Below are positions 1 through 5,357 of a stretch of DNA of 5,482 nt, one piece after another. Where the stretch lies: positions 1 to 5,482 of the forward strand of contig JALQVQ010000204.1 in the NCBI GenBank assembly GCA_023260315.1, in the 5' to 3' direction. The notes under the pieces were generated by a model. It worked only from the letters and a program-made list of their open reading frames with translations. It was not told the origin of the DNA and did no database searches. The stretch comes from Burkholderiaceae bacterium. GTDB lineage: Bacteria; Pseudomonadota; Gammaproteobacteria; Burkholderiales; Burkholderiaceae_C. The translations under genes were made by a program, and so were the position numbers. The stretch's first letter is position 1. Each line of letters begins with the position of its first letter.

Positions 1-837
1 GGTCTGCCGACACTGAAGGTTGAGCAGGCGTTTGAGTTGTCAGACGCGACAGCCGAGCGCTCAGCGGCCGGCTGTACGGTCCAACTGGACAAAGAGCCCG
101 TCATTGAGTACTTGACCTCCAACATCGTGTTGATGAAGAACATGATCGCCAATGGCTACCAAGACAAGCGCACCTTGCAGCGCCGCATTGACGCGATGAC
201 GCAATGGCTGGAGAACCCCAACTTGTTGGCGGCTGATGCAGATGCGGAATACGCGGAAGTCATCGAGATTGACCTCAACGAGATCAAGGAGCCGATCGTT
301 TGTTGTCCGAACGACCCCGATGACGCCAAGCTCCTGTCAGAGGTCGCCGGTCATGCCATTGATGAGGTGTTCATTGGGTCGTGCATGACCAATATCGGTC
401 ACTTCCGTGCCGCCTCGAAACTGCTCGAGGGCAAGCGTGACATCCCTGTGAAATTATGGGTCGCACCGCCCACGAAGATGGATGCTGAAGAGTTGAGCAA
501 CGAGGGCCATTACGGTGTCTTCGGTGCTGCCGGCGCTCGCATGGAAATGCCCGGTTGCTCGTTGTGTATGGGTAACCAAGCACAGGTTCGTGAAGGGGCA
601 ACCGTGGTCTCCACTTCGACTCGCAATTTCCCGAATCGTTTGGGTAAAAACTCGAATGTCTATCTCGCCTCGGCTGAGTTGGCGGCCGTTTGTTCAAAGC
701 TGGGCCGTATTCCAACCGTTGAGGAATATCACGCCGACATGGTGGGCCTCAACAAGGTCGGTGCGGAAGTCTATCGTTACATGAACTTCAATGAAATCGA
801 TAGCTATAACGAGAAGGCGAAAGCTTTGGACGCCTAA
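1..837 (+). CDS. acnB: Aconitate hydratase B, C-terminal part (5' end outside window)
   Basis: The reading frame is open from base 1 and gives 278 residues before TAA; the usual protein is about 860 residues, so this is roughly the last third. AcnB interconverts citrate and isocitrate through cis-aconitate in the cytoplasmic TCA cycle, and often also acts on 2-methylisocitrate. The three Fe-S ligand cysteines are visible: one in GSCMTNIGH (codon 382-384) and two in GCSLCMGNQ (codons 556-558 and 565-567). Their 58 and 3 residue spacing closely matches E. coli AcnB. Substrate-loop motif [10 protein letters not shown] is at window residues 204-213, and [15 protein letters not shown] also matches the family. 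The sequence tracks E. coli AcnB from memory almost without gaps to the C-terminus, with no frameshift. A strong terminator follows 18 bases after the stop, so acnB ends its transcript. The ATG-less start at base 37 (TTG) is not a real start; the frame simply enters from the left. Confidence 0.97.
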   Translation, partial: GLPTLKVEQAFELSDATAERSAAGCTVQLDKEPVIEYLTSNIVLMKNMIANGYQDKRTLQRRIDAMTQWLENPNLLAADADAEYAEVIEIDLNEIKEPIVCCPNDPDDAKLLSEVAGHAIDEVFIGSCMTNIGHFRAASKLLEGKRDIPVKLWVAPPTKMDAEELSNEGHYGVFGAAGARMEMPGCSLCMGNQAQVREGATVVSTSTRNFPNRLGKNSNVYLASAELAAVCSKLGRIPTVEEYHADMVGLNKVGAEVYRYMNFNEIDSYNEKAKALDA

Positions 838-855
838 ACATTTCGGTTAGTCTAT

Positions 856-893
856 AAGCCTCGCGGTCCCACACGGTCGCGAGGCTTTTTTTT
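856..893 (+). terminator. Intrinsic terminator of acnB
   Basis: A perfect 10-bp stem (AAGCCTCGCG at 856-865 with CGCGAGGCTT at 878-887) closes a 12-base loop and runs straight into eight T residues (886-893). This is a textbook Rho-independent terminator 18 bases downstream of the acnB stop. The T-run ends only 3 bases before the ATG of the next gene, so the element also forms that gene's entire upstream region. Confidence 0.93.
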
Positions 894-896
894 GCC

Positions 897-2093
897 ATGA
901 ATTCACAGAGCCCTCTTCAGATTCTCATCGCGGGTGGTGGTATCGCAGGTCTTGCAACCGGCGTTGCCTGTGCCACCGCTGGACACCTCGTGCGCGTGTA
1001 CGAGCGCTCACAGCACTTCACTGAGGCCGGGGCGGGTATCCAGCTTGGGCCCAATGTGACGCGCATTTTGCGTGATTGGTCTTTGCTGGACGCTGTCCAA
1101 GCGCTCGCGGTACAGCCCGACTGCCTATTGATTCGCGATACGAAGTCGGGCCGCAGTCTGGGGCAGCTCTCCCTGAAAGGGCGAGCGGATGCGCGTTACG
1201 GCGCACCCTATCTGACGGTGCATCGCGCAGATTTACACGCCTGTTTGTTGGCGGGTCTGCGGGAACGAGCCGATGTGTTCTGTCACACCGGGCGGGCAGT
1301 CGTCAATGCCACGGATGATGACACCGAAGGCGTGACCTTGACATTGGCGGATGATCAGATGGTACAAGGCGATGTCCTGGTGGCAGCCGATGGCCTTTGG
1401 AGTGAGCTTCGATCACTGGCCTGTCAGGATGGCGCACCGGTGGCGACCGGCCACGTGGCATACCGCGCACTCATTAAAACAAGCGATTTGCCGCCGCATT
1501 TGAGGGCGTCAGCCGTCACGGTGTGGTTAGGGCCACACGTCCATGTGGTGCAGTACCCCGTACGCGGTGGCGAGCTCATGAATGTGGTCGTGATTGCCGC
1601 TGGTGAGCCATTGGCCGATGCTTTCGATTGGTCGAACCGTGCACCGACGCGCGCGGTTTATCAAGCGGTCGGCGGGGTGTGTGTCGATTTGGCTGGCACA
1701 TTGGACGCTGCGGGAGCGACTGATAACGGTTGGCTGGCTTGGCAGCTCTTTGATCGGCCCCCGGTTGCCGGTCCCGACTCACTCTACAAGGGGCGCGTCG
1801 CCTTGCTTGGTGATGCCGCCCATCCCATGCGTCCGTATTTGGCGCAAGGTGCGGGTATGGCGATTGAGGACGCGAATGCGCTTGCCACTGTCTTGCCATC
1901 AGACCCGAGCGCGGTATCCCAGAGCCTGTTTCGCTACGCAAATATCCGCTGGGCGCGCGTGGCGCGCGTGCAGCAAAAGGCCAAACAGAACGGGGACGTG
2001 TTTCACGCCACGGGCCTTAAGCGCCTAGGGCGTGATCTCGCGATGCGCATGTTGGGTTCGCGGCTGATTGATCAGCCGTGGCTCTATGGCTGA
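897..2093 (+). CDS. FAD-dependent monooxygenase (salicylate/3-hydroxybenzoate hydroxylase type)
   Basis: This 398-residue protein has the full signature of class A flavoprotein hydroxylases (FAD_binding_3 family). There is an N-terminal Rossmann motif IAGGGIAGL at residues 11-19 with the ribose-binding Glu at 36 (VYER). The family's HRADL is at 109-113, the DG motif (AADGLWSELR) has its D-G at 165-166, and the GD motif GDAAHPMRPYLAQGAGMAIEDA begins at 305. Such enzymes use NAD(P)H and O2 to hydroxylate an aromatic or similar ring in the cytoplasm. Length fits the single-component group. No ring-cleavage or transport gene lies nearby, so the substrate cannot be told; salicylate-like, 3-hydroxybenzoate-like or other substrates are possible. 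The start at 897 is forced: the frame has a stop at 855-857 and no other start codon between, and the FAD motif begins within 11 residues. The only Shine-Dalgarno-like bases (GAGG, 881-884) are 12 bases from the ATG and inside the acnB terminator stem. Confidence 0.9.
   Translation: MNSQSPLQILIAGGGIAGLATGVACATAGHLVRVYERSQHFTEAGAGIQLGPNVTRILRDWSLLDAVQALAVQPDCLLIRDTKSGRSLGQLSLKGRADARYGAPYLTVHRADLHACLLAGLRERADVFCHTGRAVVNATDDDTEGVTLTLADDQMVQGDVLVAADGLWSELRSLACQDGAPVATGHVAYRALIKTSDLPPHLRASAVTVWLGPHVHVVQYPVRGGELMNVVVIAAGEPLADAFDWSNRAPTRAVYQAVGGVCVDLAGTLDAAGATDNGWLAWQLFDRPPVAGPDSLYKGRVALLGDAAHPMRPYLAQGAGMAIEDANALATVLPSDPSAVSQSLFRYANIRWARVARVQQKAKQNGDVFHATGLKRLGRDLAMRMLGSRLIDQPWLYG
2061..2093. repeat. 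Alternative hairpins at the convergent gene ends
   Basis: GGCTGA, TCAGCC and GGCTGA occur in succession (2062-2067, 2072-2077, 2088-2093). CGGCTGAT/ATCAGCCG (2061-2068 and 2071-2078) forms a 7-bp stem with a 4-base loop, while TCAGCC can instead pair with the third copy, which contains the monooxygenase stop codon. The two folds exclude each other. There is no T-run on either strand, so this is at best an inefficient or Rho-assisted end signal between the two converging genes. It may simply reflect coding sequence. Confidence 0.3.
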
Positions 2094-2096
2094 CGA

Positions 2097-3026
2097 TCAG
2101 TCCTCAACGCGCCCAAGCAGCAGGTACTCCATCAAGGCCTTCTGAACATGCATCCGGTTTTCCGCCTCATCCCATACGACAGACTGCGGACCATCGATGA
2201 CATCGGCATCGACTTCTTCGCCACGGTGCGCGGGTAGGCAGTGCATGAACAACGCCTCGGGTTGGGCCTTTGCCATCATGGCTTTGCTCACGCGCCAGCT
2301 CGCAAAGGCGGCCTTACGGGCCTCATTCTCTGCCTCGTAGCCCATACTGGTCCAGACGTCTGTTGTGACCAAGTCCACACCGATACACGCCTCTGAGGGG
2401 TCTTTGAAGATTTTGAAACAAGCTTGATTCTTAACGTCAGCCAAGCGTTGATCCACTTCGTAACCACTCGGTGTGGATAGGTGAACCTTGAAGTCAAGGA
2501 TGTCTGCCGCCTGGAGCCATGTGTTCGCCATGTTGTTACCATCGCCGACCCACGCGACCGTCTTGCCGTGTATTGGCCCTCGGTGTTCGATGAAGGTGAA
2601 GATATCGGCCAAAATTTGACACGGGTGGTATTCGTTCGTTAGGCCGTTTATGACAGGTACGCGAGAGTAGGCCGCGAAAGCCTCGATCTTTGTCTGCTCG
2701 AAGGTGCGAATCATCACAATGTCGGTCATGCGACTGATGACCCGCGCACGGTCCTCGATCGGCTCGGAACGGCCCAATTGGCTGTCGCCCGTCGTGAGGT
2801 GAACCACACTGCCGCCCATTTGATACATGCCAGCCTCGAAACTGACCCGTGTCCGTGTACTGGCTTTTTCGAAAATGAGCGCCAACGTGCGATCCGTCAG
2901 CGGTTGGTATTTCTCGTAACTTTTAAACTTCGCTTTGATGACTCGTGCGCGCTCAAAGATCCACGCGTACTCCGCCGCCGTGAGATCGCTGAATTGCAGG
3001 TAATGTTTGATATTTTCAGTTTGCAT
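2097..3026 (-). CDS. argF: Ornithine carbamoyltransferase (anabolic)
   Basis: This 309-residue protein catalyses carbamoyl phosphate + L-ornithine to L-citrulline, step six of arginine synthesis in the cytoplasm. All family motifs are present and in order: the carbamoyl-phosphate loop STRTR at residues 56-60, HPCQ at 134-137, GDGNNM at 161-166, the ornithine-binding DVWTSMG at 223-229, and HCLPAHRGEE starting at 262, with the active-site Cys at 263. Length is typical of the short anabolic ArgF. The ATG at 3026 lies only 5 bases after the argD stop and has no strong Shine-Dalgarno; the upstream bases are A-rich. Translation is therefore probably coupled to argD, and both would share the argD promoter. 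The stop codon faces that of the monooxygenase with a 3-base gap. No argG, argH or argB is seen in the window. Choosing argF over argI is a naming convention. Confidence 0.96.
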   Translation of the reverse strand: MQTENIKHYLQFSDLTAAEYAWIFERARVIKAKFKSYEKYQPLTDRTLALIFEKASTRTRVSFEAGMYQMGGSVVHLTTGDSQLGRSEPIEDRARVISRMTDIVMIRTFEQTKIEAFAAYSRVPVINGLTNEYHPCQILADIFTFIEHRGPIHGKTVAWVGDGNNMANTWLQAADILDFKVHLSTPSGYEVDQRLADVKNQACFKIFKDPSEACIGVDLVTTDVWTSMGYEAENEARKAAFASWRVSKAMMAKAQPEALFMHCLPAHRGEEVDADVIDGPQSVVWDEAENRMHVQKALMEYLLLGRVED

Positions 3027-3031
3027 TCGTT

Positions 3032-4231
3032 TCAGTTTTTCGTGGGGTGCAAGAAGTCAGTCACCAATGGCTTGAGGATATCGACAACCTCTTGCGCCTG
3101 CGCGGTGGTCATGATCAGCGGCGGAACCATCCGGATGACGCGATCGGCAGTCACACTGATCAGTAGACCGGCCTCAGCCGCCTGACCCACGAGTGCACCG
3201 CACGGCTGACTCAGCTCGACACCCAGCATGAGGCCTCGCCCACGAATAGAGATCACACCGGTCTCATCTTTAAATGCGGTTTTTAGAGCATCTAAAAAAT
3301 AGGCACCGACATGGGCTGCATTGGCCAGTAGATCCTCCGATGCCATGATGGCTAGCGTTTCCACACCTGCACGCATGGCCAGCGGGTTACCGCCAAACGT
3401 GCTGCCGTGATTGCCAGGCTGAAGGATATCAGCCGCTTTGGGCCCCGCCACAATCGCGCCGATGGGAACACCTGAGCCTAAGCCTTTGGCCAACGGCATG
3501 ACGTCTGGCTGGATACCCGCCCACTGGTGGGCAAACCATTTGCCCGTGCGTCCAATGCCGCATTGCACCTCATCAATCATGAGCAACCAATCTTGCTCAT
3601 CACAGAGCAAGCGTACCGCTTTCATGTAACCGTCATCGAGCGGGTTAACGCCACCTTCTCCTTGAATGGCCTCAAAGAAAACGGCCGCCACATCCGTGCG
3701 GCCCGCCGTTGCCGCCTTGATGGCATCAATATCGTTAATCGGTACGCGGATGAAATCTTCAACCAAAGGCCCAAAGTGTTCCTGAATTTTTGGATTACCT
3801 GTTGCACTCAATGTTGCAATGCTGCGTCCATGGAACGCGCGTTCGTAGACCACCACTTTCGGGTGTGCAATCCCTTTGCTGTGGCCGAACTTGCGAGCCA
3901 TTTTGAGTGCGCCCTCGTTTGCCTCTAAGCCGCTGTTACAGAAAAAGACGTTGCTCATGCCTGACAGCTCAACCAATTTGGCTGCGAGTCGCTCTTGGTC
4001 AGGGATGTGGTAGTAGTTAGACGTGTGAATCAGACGCGAAACTTGATCCTGAAGTGCGCTCACCAGTCGTGGATGTGCATGCCCGAGCGTGTTAACGGCA
4101 ATCCCTGCTAAGGCATCGAGGTAACGCTTACCGTTGGTGTCCCAGACATGGCAGCCCTCGCCGTGTGACAGGGCAATGGGCAAGCGGCCATACGTGTTCA
4201 TCACGTGGGGTGATGCGGCGGCGGTGGTCAT
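3032..4231 (-). CDS. argD: Acetylornithine aminotransferase (PLP, class III)
   Basis: This enzyme transfers an amino group from glutamate to N-acetylglutamate 5-semialdehyde, giving N2-acetylornithine; many ArgD proteins also act in lysine synthesis as DapC. It belongs to class III PLP-dependent transaminases. Numbering from the chosen start, residues include the phosphate-binding FFCNSG at 96-101, FHGRS at 133-137, FFEAIQGEGG at 185-194, the PLP-ring Asp220 in IDEVQCGIGRTG, and the Schiff-base Lys249 in LAKGLGSG. The frame is open to 4273, but the start at 4231 is preferred. It has GGAGA at 4242-4238, six bases upstream, and gives a 399-residue protein of normal length beginning MTTAAASPHVMNTYGRLP. 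The extra 14 residues (MPCPCNAPFV...) look like untranslated leader. It is first in the argD-argF pair. Succinylornithine or GABA aminotransferases are related alternatives, but pairing with argF favours ArgD. Confidence 0.94.
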   Translation of the reverse strand: MTTAAASPHVMNTYGRLPIALSHGEGCHVWDTNGKRYLDALAGIAVNTLGHAHPRLVSALQDQVSRLIHTSNYYHIPDQERLAAKLVELSGMSNVFFCNSGLEANEGALKMARKFGHSKGIAHPKVVVYERAFHGRSIATLSATGNPKIQEHFGPLVEDFIRVPINDIDAIKAATAGRTDVAAVFFEAIQGEGGVNPLDDGYMKAVRLLCDEQDWLLMIDEVQCGIGRTGKWFAHQWAGIQPDVMPLAKGLGSGVPIGAIVAGPKAADILQPGNHGSTFGGNPLAMRAGVETLAIMASEDLLANAAHVGAYFLDALKTAFKDETGVISIRGRGLMLGVELSQPCGALVGQAAEAGLLISVTADRVIRMVPPLIMTTAQAQEVVDILKPLVTDFLHPTKN

Positions 4232-4237
4232 GGGCTT

Positions 4238-4242
4238 TCTCC
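4238..4242 (-). promoter_or_regulatory. argD: Ribosome binding site deciding the argD start
   Basis: On the minus strand GGAGA is followed by six bases and then ATG (4231-4229). It is by far the best Shine-Dalgarno near the N-terminus. It supports this start over the in-frame ATG at 4273, which would add 14 residues lacking similarity to the family. Confidence 0.8.
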
Positions 4243-4309
4243 GAACAAATGGCGCATTACAAGGGCAGGGCAAACCTAGATTCTACTGTTGCGCCGCCTT
4301 CCCCGCCGC

Positions 4310-4338
4310 TTGACGAGGCAGACCGTCACTAGTCTTAT
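4310..4338 (+). promoter_or_regulatory. Candidate sigma-70 promoter for the DUF3579 gene
   Basis: TTGACG (4310-4315, five of six to consensus) is followed by 17 bases and TCTTAT (4333-4338, four of six). A better-matching TATAAG at 4338-4343 would need a 22-base spacer. Transcription would begin near 4345, leaving a leader of about 50 bases before the ATG at 4395. The -10 falls inside the palindrome that the opposing argD promoter would also use. Assigned by eye. Confidence 0.5.
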
Positions 4339-4344
4339 ATAAGA
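4333..4344. repeat. 12-bp perfect AT-rich palindrome TCTTATATAAGA
   Basis: The sequence equals its own reverse complement over 12 bases and sits in the middle of the divergent argD / DUF3579 intergenic region. It lies where the -10 elements of both candidate promoters would fall. It could be a shared melting region, a dimeric repressor operator, or chance in an AT-rich patch. It does not match the E. coli ArgR box. Confidence 0.55.
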
Positions 4345-4365
4345 TAGAATACCAGCCTGTTTCAA
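4336..4365 (-). promoter_or_regulatory. Candidate promoter for argD-argF
   Basis: Read on the minus strand, TTGAAA (4365-4360, five of six to the -35 consensus) is followed by 18 bases and TATATA (4341-4336, four of six). TATAAG at 4339-4334 is a closer -10 but at 20-base spacing. Transcription would begin near 4329 and give a leader of about 95 bases before the argD ATG at 4231. No clear ARG box or leader peptide is seen in that leader. Confidence 0.45.
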
Positions 4366-4394
4366 TCACCTTCTTTACCGCTTCGAGCCACGAT

Positions 4395-4709
4395 ATGGCG
4401 CAATTTAAACCATCGGCCAACGCGAAAGAAATCTTTATCCAAGGCGTAACGGCAGAGGGTAAAGTATTTCGCCCAAGCGATTGGGCGGAACGACTTGCGG
4501 GCGTGATGAGCGCGTTCAGGCCAGGGGGCGCGATGCCAGGGGATCACATCAGTTATTCGCCGTGGTGTGTCCCAACCAGTATCAACGGTGTGAAGTGTGT
4601 GATTGTGCAAGTCGAGCTGCGCGATGCGGAGCCCATGGCATGGGATTTTGTTATCAACTTCGGTATCGATAACGACATGGTGATCACCGAGGCCTGTTCC
4701 TTGCCATGA
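4395..4709 (+). CDS. DUF3579 family protein, function unknown
   Basis: This small soluble protein of 104 residues has no signal peptide or membrane segment. The sequence resembles the DUF3579 family known mainly from betaproteobacteria and some gammaproteobacteria, as I recall it. The recognisable blocks are FIQGVTAEGKVFRPSDWAER (residues 14-33), AFRPGG (40-45), SYSPWCVPT (53-61), NGVKCVIV (64-71) and EPMAWDFVINF followed by DND and EACSLP at the C-terminus. The two blocks around RPSDWAERL and PMAWDFV are the most distinctive. No catalytic residues or biochemical role are known to me, and none can be inferred. The ATG at 4395 has only a weak GAG seven bases upstream. The TGA abuts the bidirectional terminator, so the gene is probably monocistronic. 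It sits between argDF and rpsT, an arrangement I believe recurs in betaproteobacteria; that suggests a housekeeping locus, not recent acquisition. Confidence 0.88.
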   Translation: MAQFKPSANAKEIFIQGVTAEGKVFRPSDWAERLAGVMSAFRPGGAMPGDHISYSPWCVPTSINGVKCVIVQVELRDAEPMAWDFVINFGIDNDMVITEACSLP

Positions 4710-4736
4710 AAAAAGCCGCTCACTGAGCGGCTTTTT
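4710..4736. terminator. Bidirectional intrinsic terminator between the DUF3579 gene and rpsT
   Basis: AAAAAGCCGCTCA (4710-4722) and TGAGCGGCTTTTT (4724-4736) are perfect inverted repeats. The practical hairpin has a GCCGCTC/GAGCGGC core and a 3-base loop, with A5-6 on the left and T5 on the right. It therefore works on both strands: for the plus-strand gene whose stop is at 4707-4709, and for rpsT on the minus strand about 100 bases after its stop. Confidence 0.92.
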
Positions 4737-4801
4737 ATTTGAATGGAGATCGCTGGCAGCGCACCCGATTCAAACGGCGGAGGGCTTTGAGGCCACTCCG
4801 T

Positions 4802-4828
4802 GCGGACTGTTATGGGTAAACAGTGCGC
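4802..4828 (-). other. Hairpin in the rpsT 3' UTR
   Basis: ACTGTT (4806-4811) pairs with AACAGT (4819-4824) across a 7-base loop. After one G-G mismatch three further pairs form (GCG 4802-4804 with CGC 4826-4828). It lies immediately after the rpsT stop in the transcript and has no T-run, so it is not itself a terminator. The rest of 4737-4801 shows no gene or other clear structure. Confidence 0.4.
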
Positions 4829-4833
4829 CGCAA

Positions 4834-5130
4834 TTAAGCGGCAGTTGCCAGGGCTTTCACCTTGGCTGACAGGCGGCTCTTGTCACGAGCGGCCTTGTTT
4901 TTGTGGAAGATGCCTTTATCAGCGATGCTGTCAACGACAGCTTGCATCTTGGCGAACAATTCCACGGCTTTGTCCTTGTCGCCAGCGCCAACCGCTTTTT
5001 CGACATTCTTAACGACCGTGCGGTACTTTGAACGCAGCGACGTGTGTGCAGCGTTCAGTTTGATGTTTTGACGTGCGCGTTTGCGGCCAGAGGCCAGGCG
5101 CGGGTTCTTTTTCTTAGCTTTGGTTGCCAT
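4834..5130 (-). CDS. rpsT: 30S ribosomal protein S20
   Basis: This very basic 98-residue protein binds 16S rRNA early in small-subunit assembly. Family features are SGRKRARQN (residues 14-22), SLRSKYRT (31-38), the central AGDKDKA helix turn (49-55), the [14 protein letters not shown] block (69-82) and [11 protein letters not shown] near the C-terminus. It is about ten residues longer than E. coli S20 (87); the excess is the N-terminal segment [11 protein letters not shown]. The ATG at 5130-5128 has AGGA (5143-5140) nine bases upstream, and the next in-frame ATG would be deep inside the protein, so the extension is probably real. It is transcribed alone from a near-consensus promoter and ends at the shared terminator. 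It diverges from murJ, as commonly seen for rpsT and murJ. Confidence 0.96.
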   Translation of the reverse strand: MATKAKKKNPRLASGRKRARQNIKLNAAHTSLRSKYRTVVKNVEKAVGAGDKDKAVELFAKMQAVVDSIADKGIFHKNKAARDKSRLSAKVKALATAA

Positions 5131-5174
5131 GTTTTAATTTCCTGTGGTTTGCAGATGATGCCAGCGAACCCGAC

Positions 5175-5204
5175 ATTATAGCTGGTTCTAAATGGTGCGC
5201 GCAA
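5175..5204 (-). promoter_or_regulatory. rpsT: rpsT promoter
   Basis: On the minus strand a perfect TATAAT (5180-5175) lies 18 bases after TTGCGC (5204-5199), a weak -35. Start of transcription is expected near 5168, giving a leader of about 38 bases with the AGGA Shine-Dalgarno at 5143-5140. A perfect -10 at this distance suits a strongly expressed ribosomal protein gene. Confidence 0.7.
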
Positions 5205-5215
5205 ACCCAAATAAA

Positions 5216-5247
5216 GAATAAAAACAAGGGGCTTCGGCCCGAGGCCC
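5216..5247 (-). terminator. Terminator-like hairpin upstream of rpsT, in the murJ 5' region
   Basis: GGGCTTCG (5229-5236) pairs with CGAGGCCC (5240-5247) around a 3-base loop, with one G-T wobble. Read on the minus strand the stem is followed by CTTG and five T residues (5224-5220). It would stop minus-strand transcription just before the rpsT promoter. Read on the plus strand it is a strong stem in the untranslated region before murJ, with the A-run on its 5' side, so it should not terminate murJ. Confidence 0.5.
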
Positions 5248-5273
5248 TCGTTCCTAATCGGTAAACTGCGGGT

Positions 5274-5357
5274 GTGAACTTATTCAAAGCCGCTTCCCTC
5301 GTATCACTCATGACTTTGGCCTCCCGCGTCACGGGGCTGGTGCGCGAGTTATTGGTA
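5274..5357 (+). CDS. murJ: Lipid II flippase MurJ, N-terminal fragment only (broken at the 5348-5357 joint)
   Basis: GTG at 5274 opens a frame giving VNLFKAASLVSLMTLASRV and then TGLVRELLV, which matches the start of MurJ/MviN (typically MNL...VSSMTxLSRVxGxxRDxLIARxFG). MurJ is a polytopic inner-membrane protein of more than 500 residues that flips lipid II for peptidoglycan synthesis; this is the beginning of its first membrane helix. GTG is the first start after the in-frame stop at 5262-5264; no strong Shine-Dalgarno is seen. After about residue 28 the expected A-x-x-F-G-A-x-x-x-T-D-A-F is absent. The frame continues as unrelated SISRQETMYCQ and stops at 5406-5408. No nearby frame recovers MurJ, so this is a joint with foreign sequence and not a simple frameshift. 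Divergent position to rpsT supports the identification. Confidence 0.78.
5348..5357. other. Chimeric joint between murJ and pyrG sequence
   Basis: The ten bases GTTATTGGTA fit both neighbours: as the end of E-L-L-V in the MurJ frame and as V-I-G-K in the PyrG frame, one shifted from the other. Left of it the sequence is GC-rich proteobacterial murJ; right of it is AT-richer pyrG with a different phylogenetic flavour. No target-site duplication, terminal inverted repeat or transposase is visible. A false assembly overlap on a short shared word, or microhomology-type recombination, would look like this. Confidence 0.75.

Noticed and set aside
3527..3928. Plus-strand open frame of 133 codons inside argD
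   Set aside because: It lies antisense to well-conserved argD motifs and its translation shows no recognisable domain; it is a shadow of the coding strand. Other antisense frames in acnB, the monooxygenase and argF were dropped for the same reason.
4229..4273. Upstream argD start at 4273 (413 residues)
   Set aside because: The added residues MPCPCNAPFV... have no family similarity, and the ATG at 4231 has a well-placed GGAGA.
4270..4365. ArgR operator (ARG box) upstream of argD
   Set aside because: TAGATTCTA (4277-4285) and the TCTTATATAAGA palindrome were compared with the TGAATnnnnATTCA pattern, and neither fits.
4741..4830. Possible tRNA or other structured RNA because of GATTCAAA-like bases
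   Set aside because: No T-arm GTTCGA-type loop paired with an acceptor stem and anticodon arm could be folded; only the small 3' UTR hairpin holds up.
5114..5332. Minus-strand frame of 72 codons overlapping the rpsT start and murJ start
   Set aside because: It runs through the rpsT promoter and the GC-rich hairpin, has no family resemblance, and overlaps two better supported genes.
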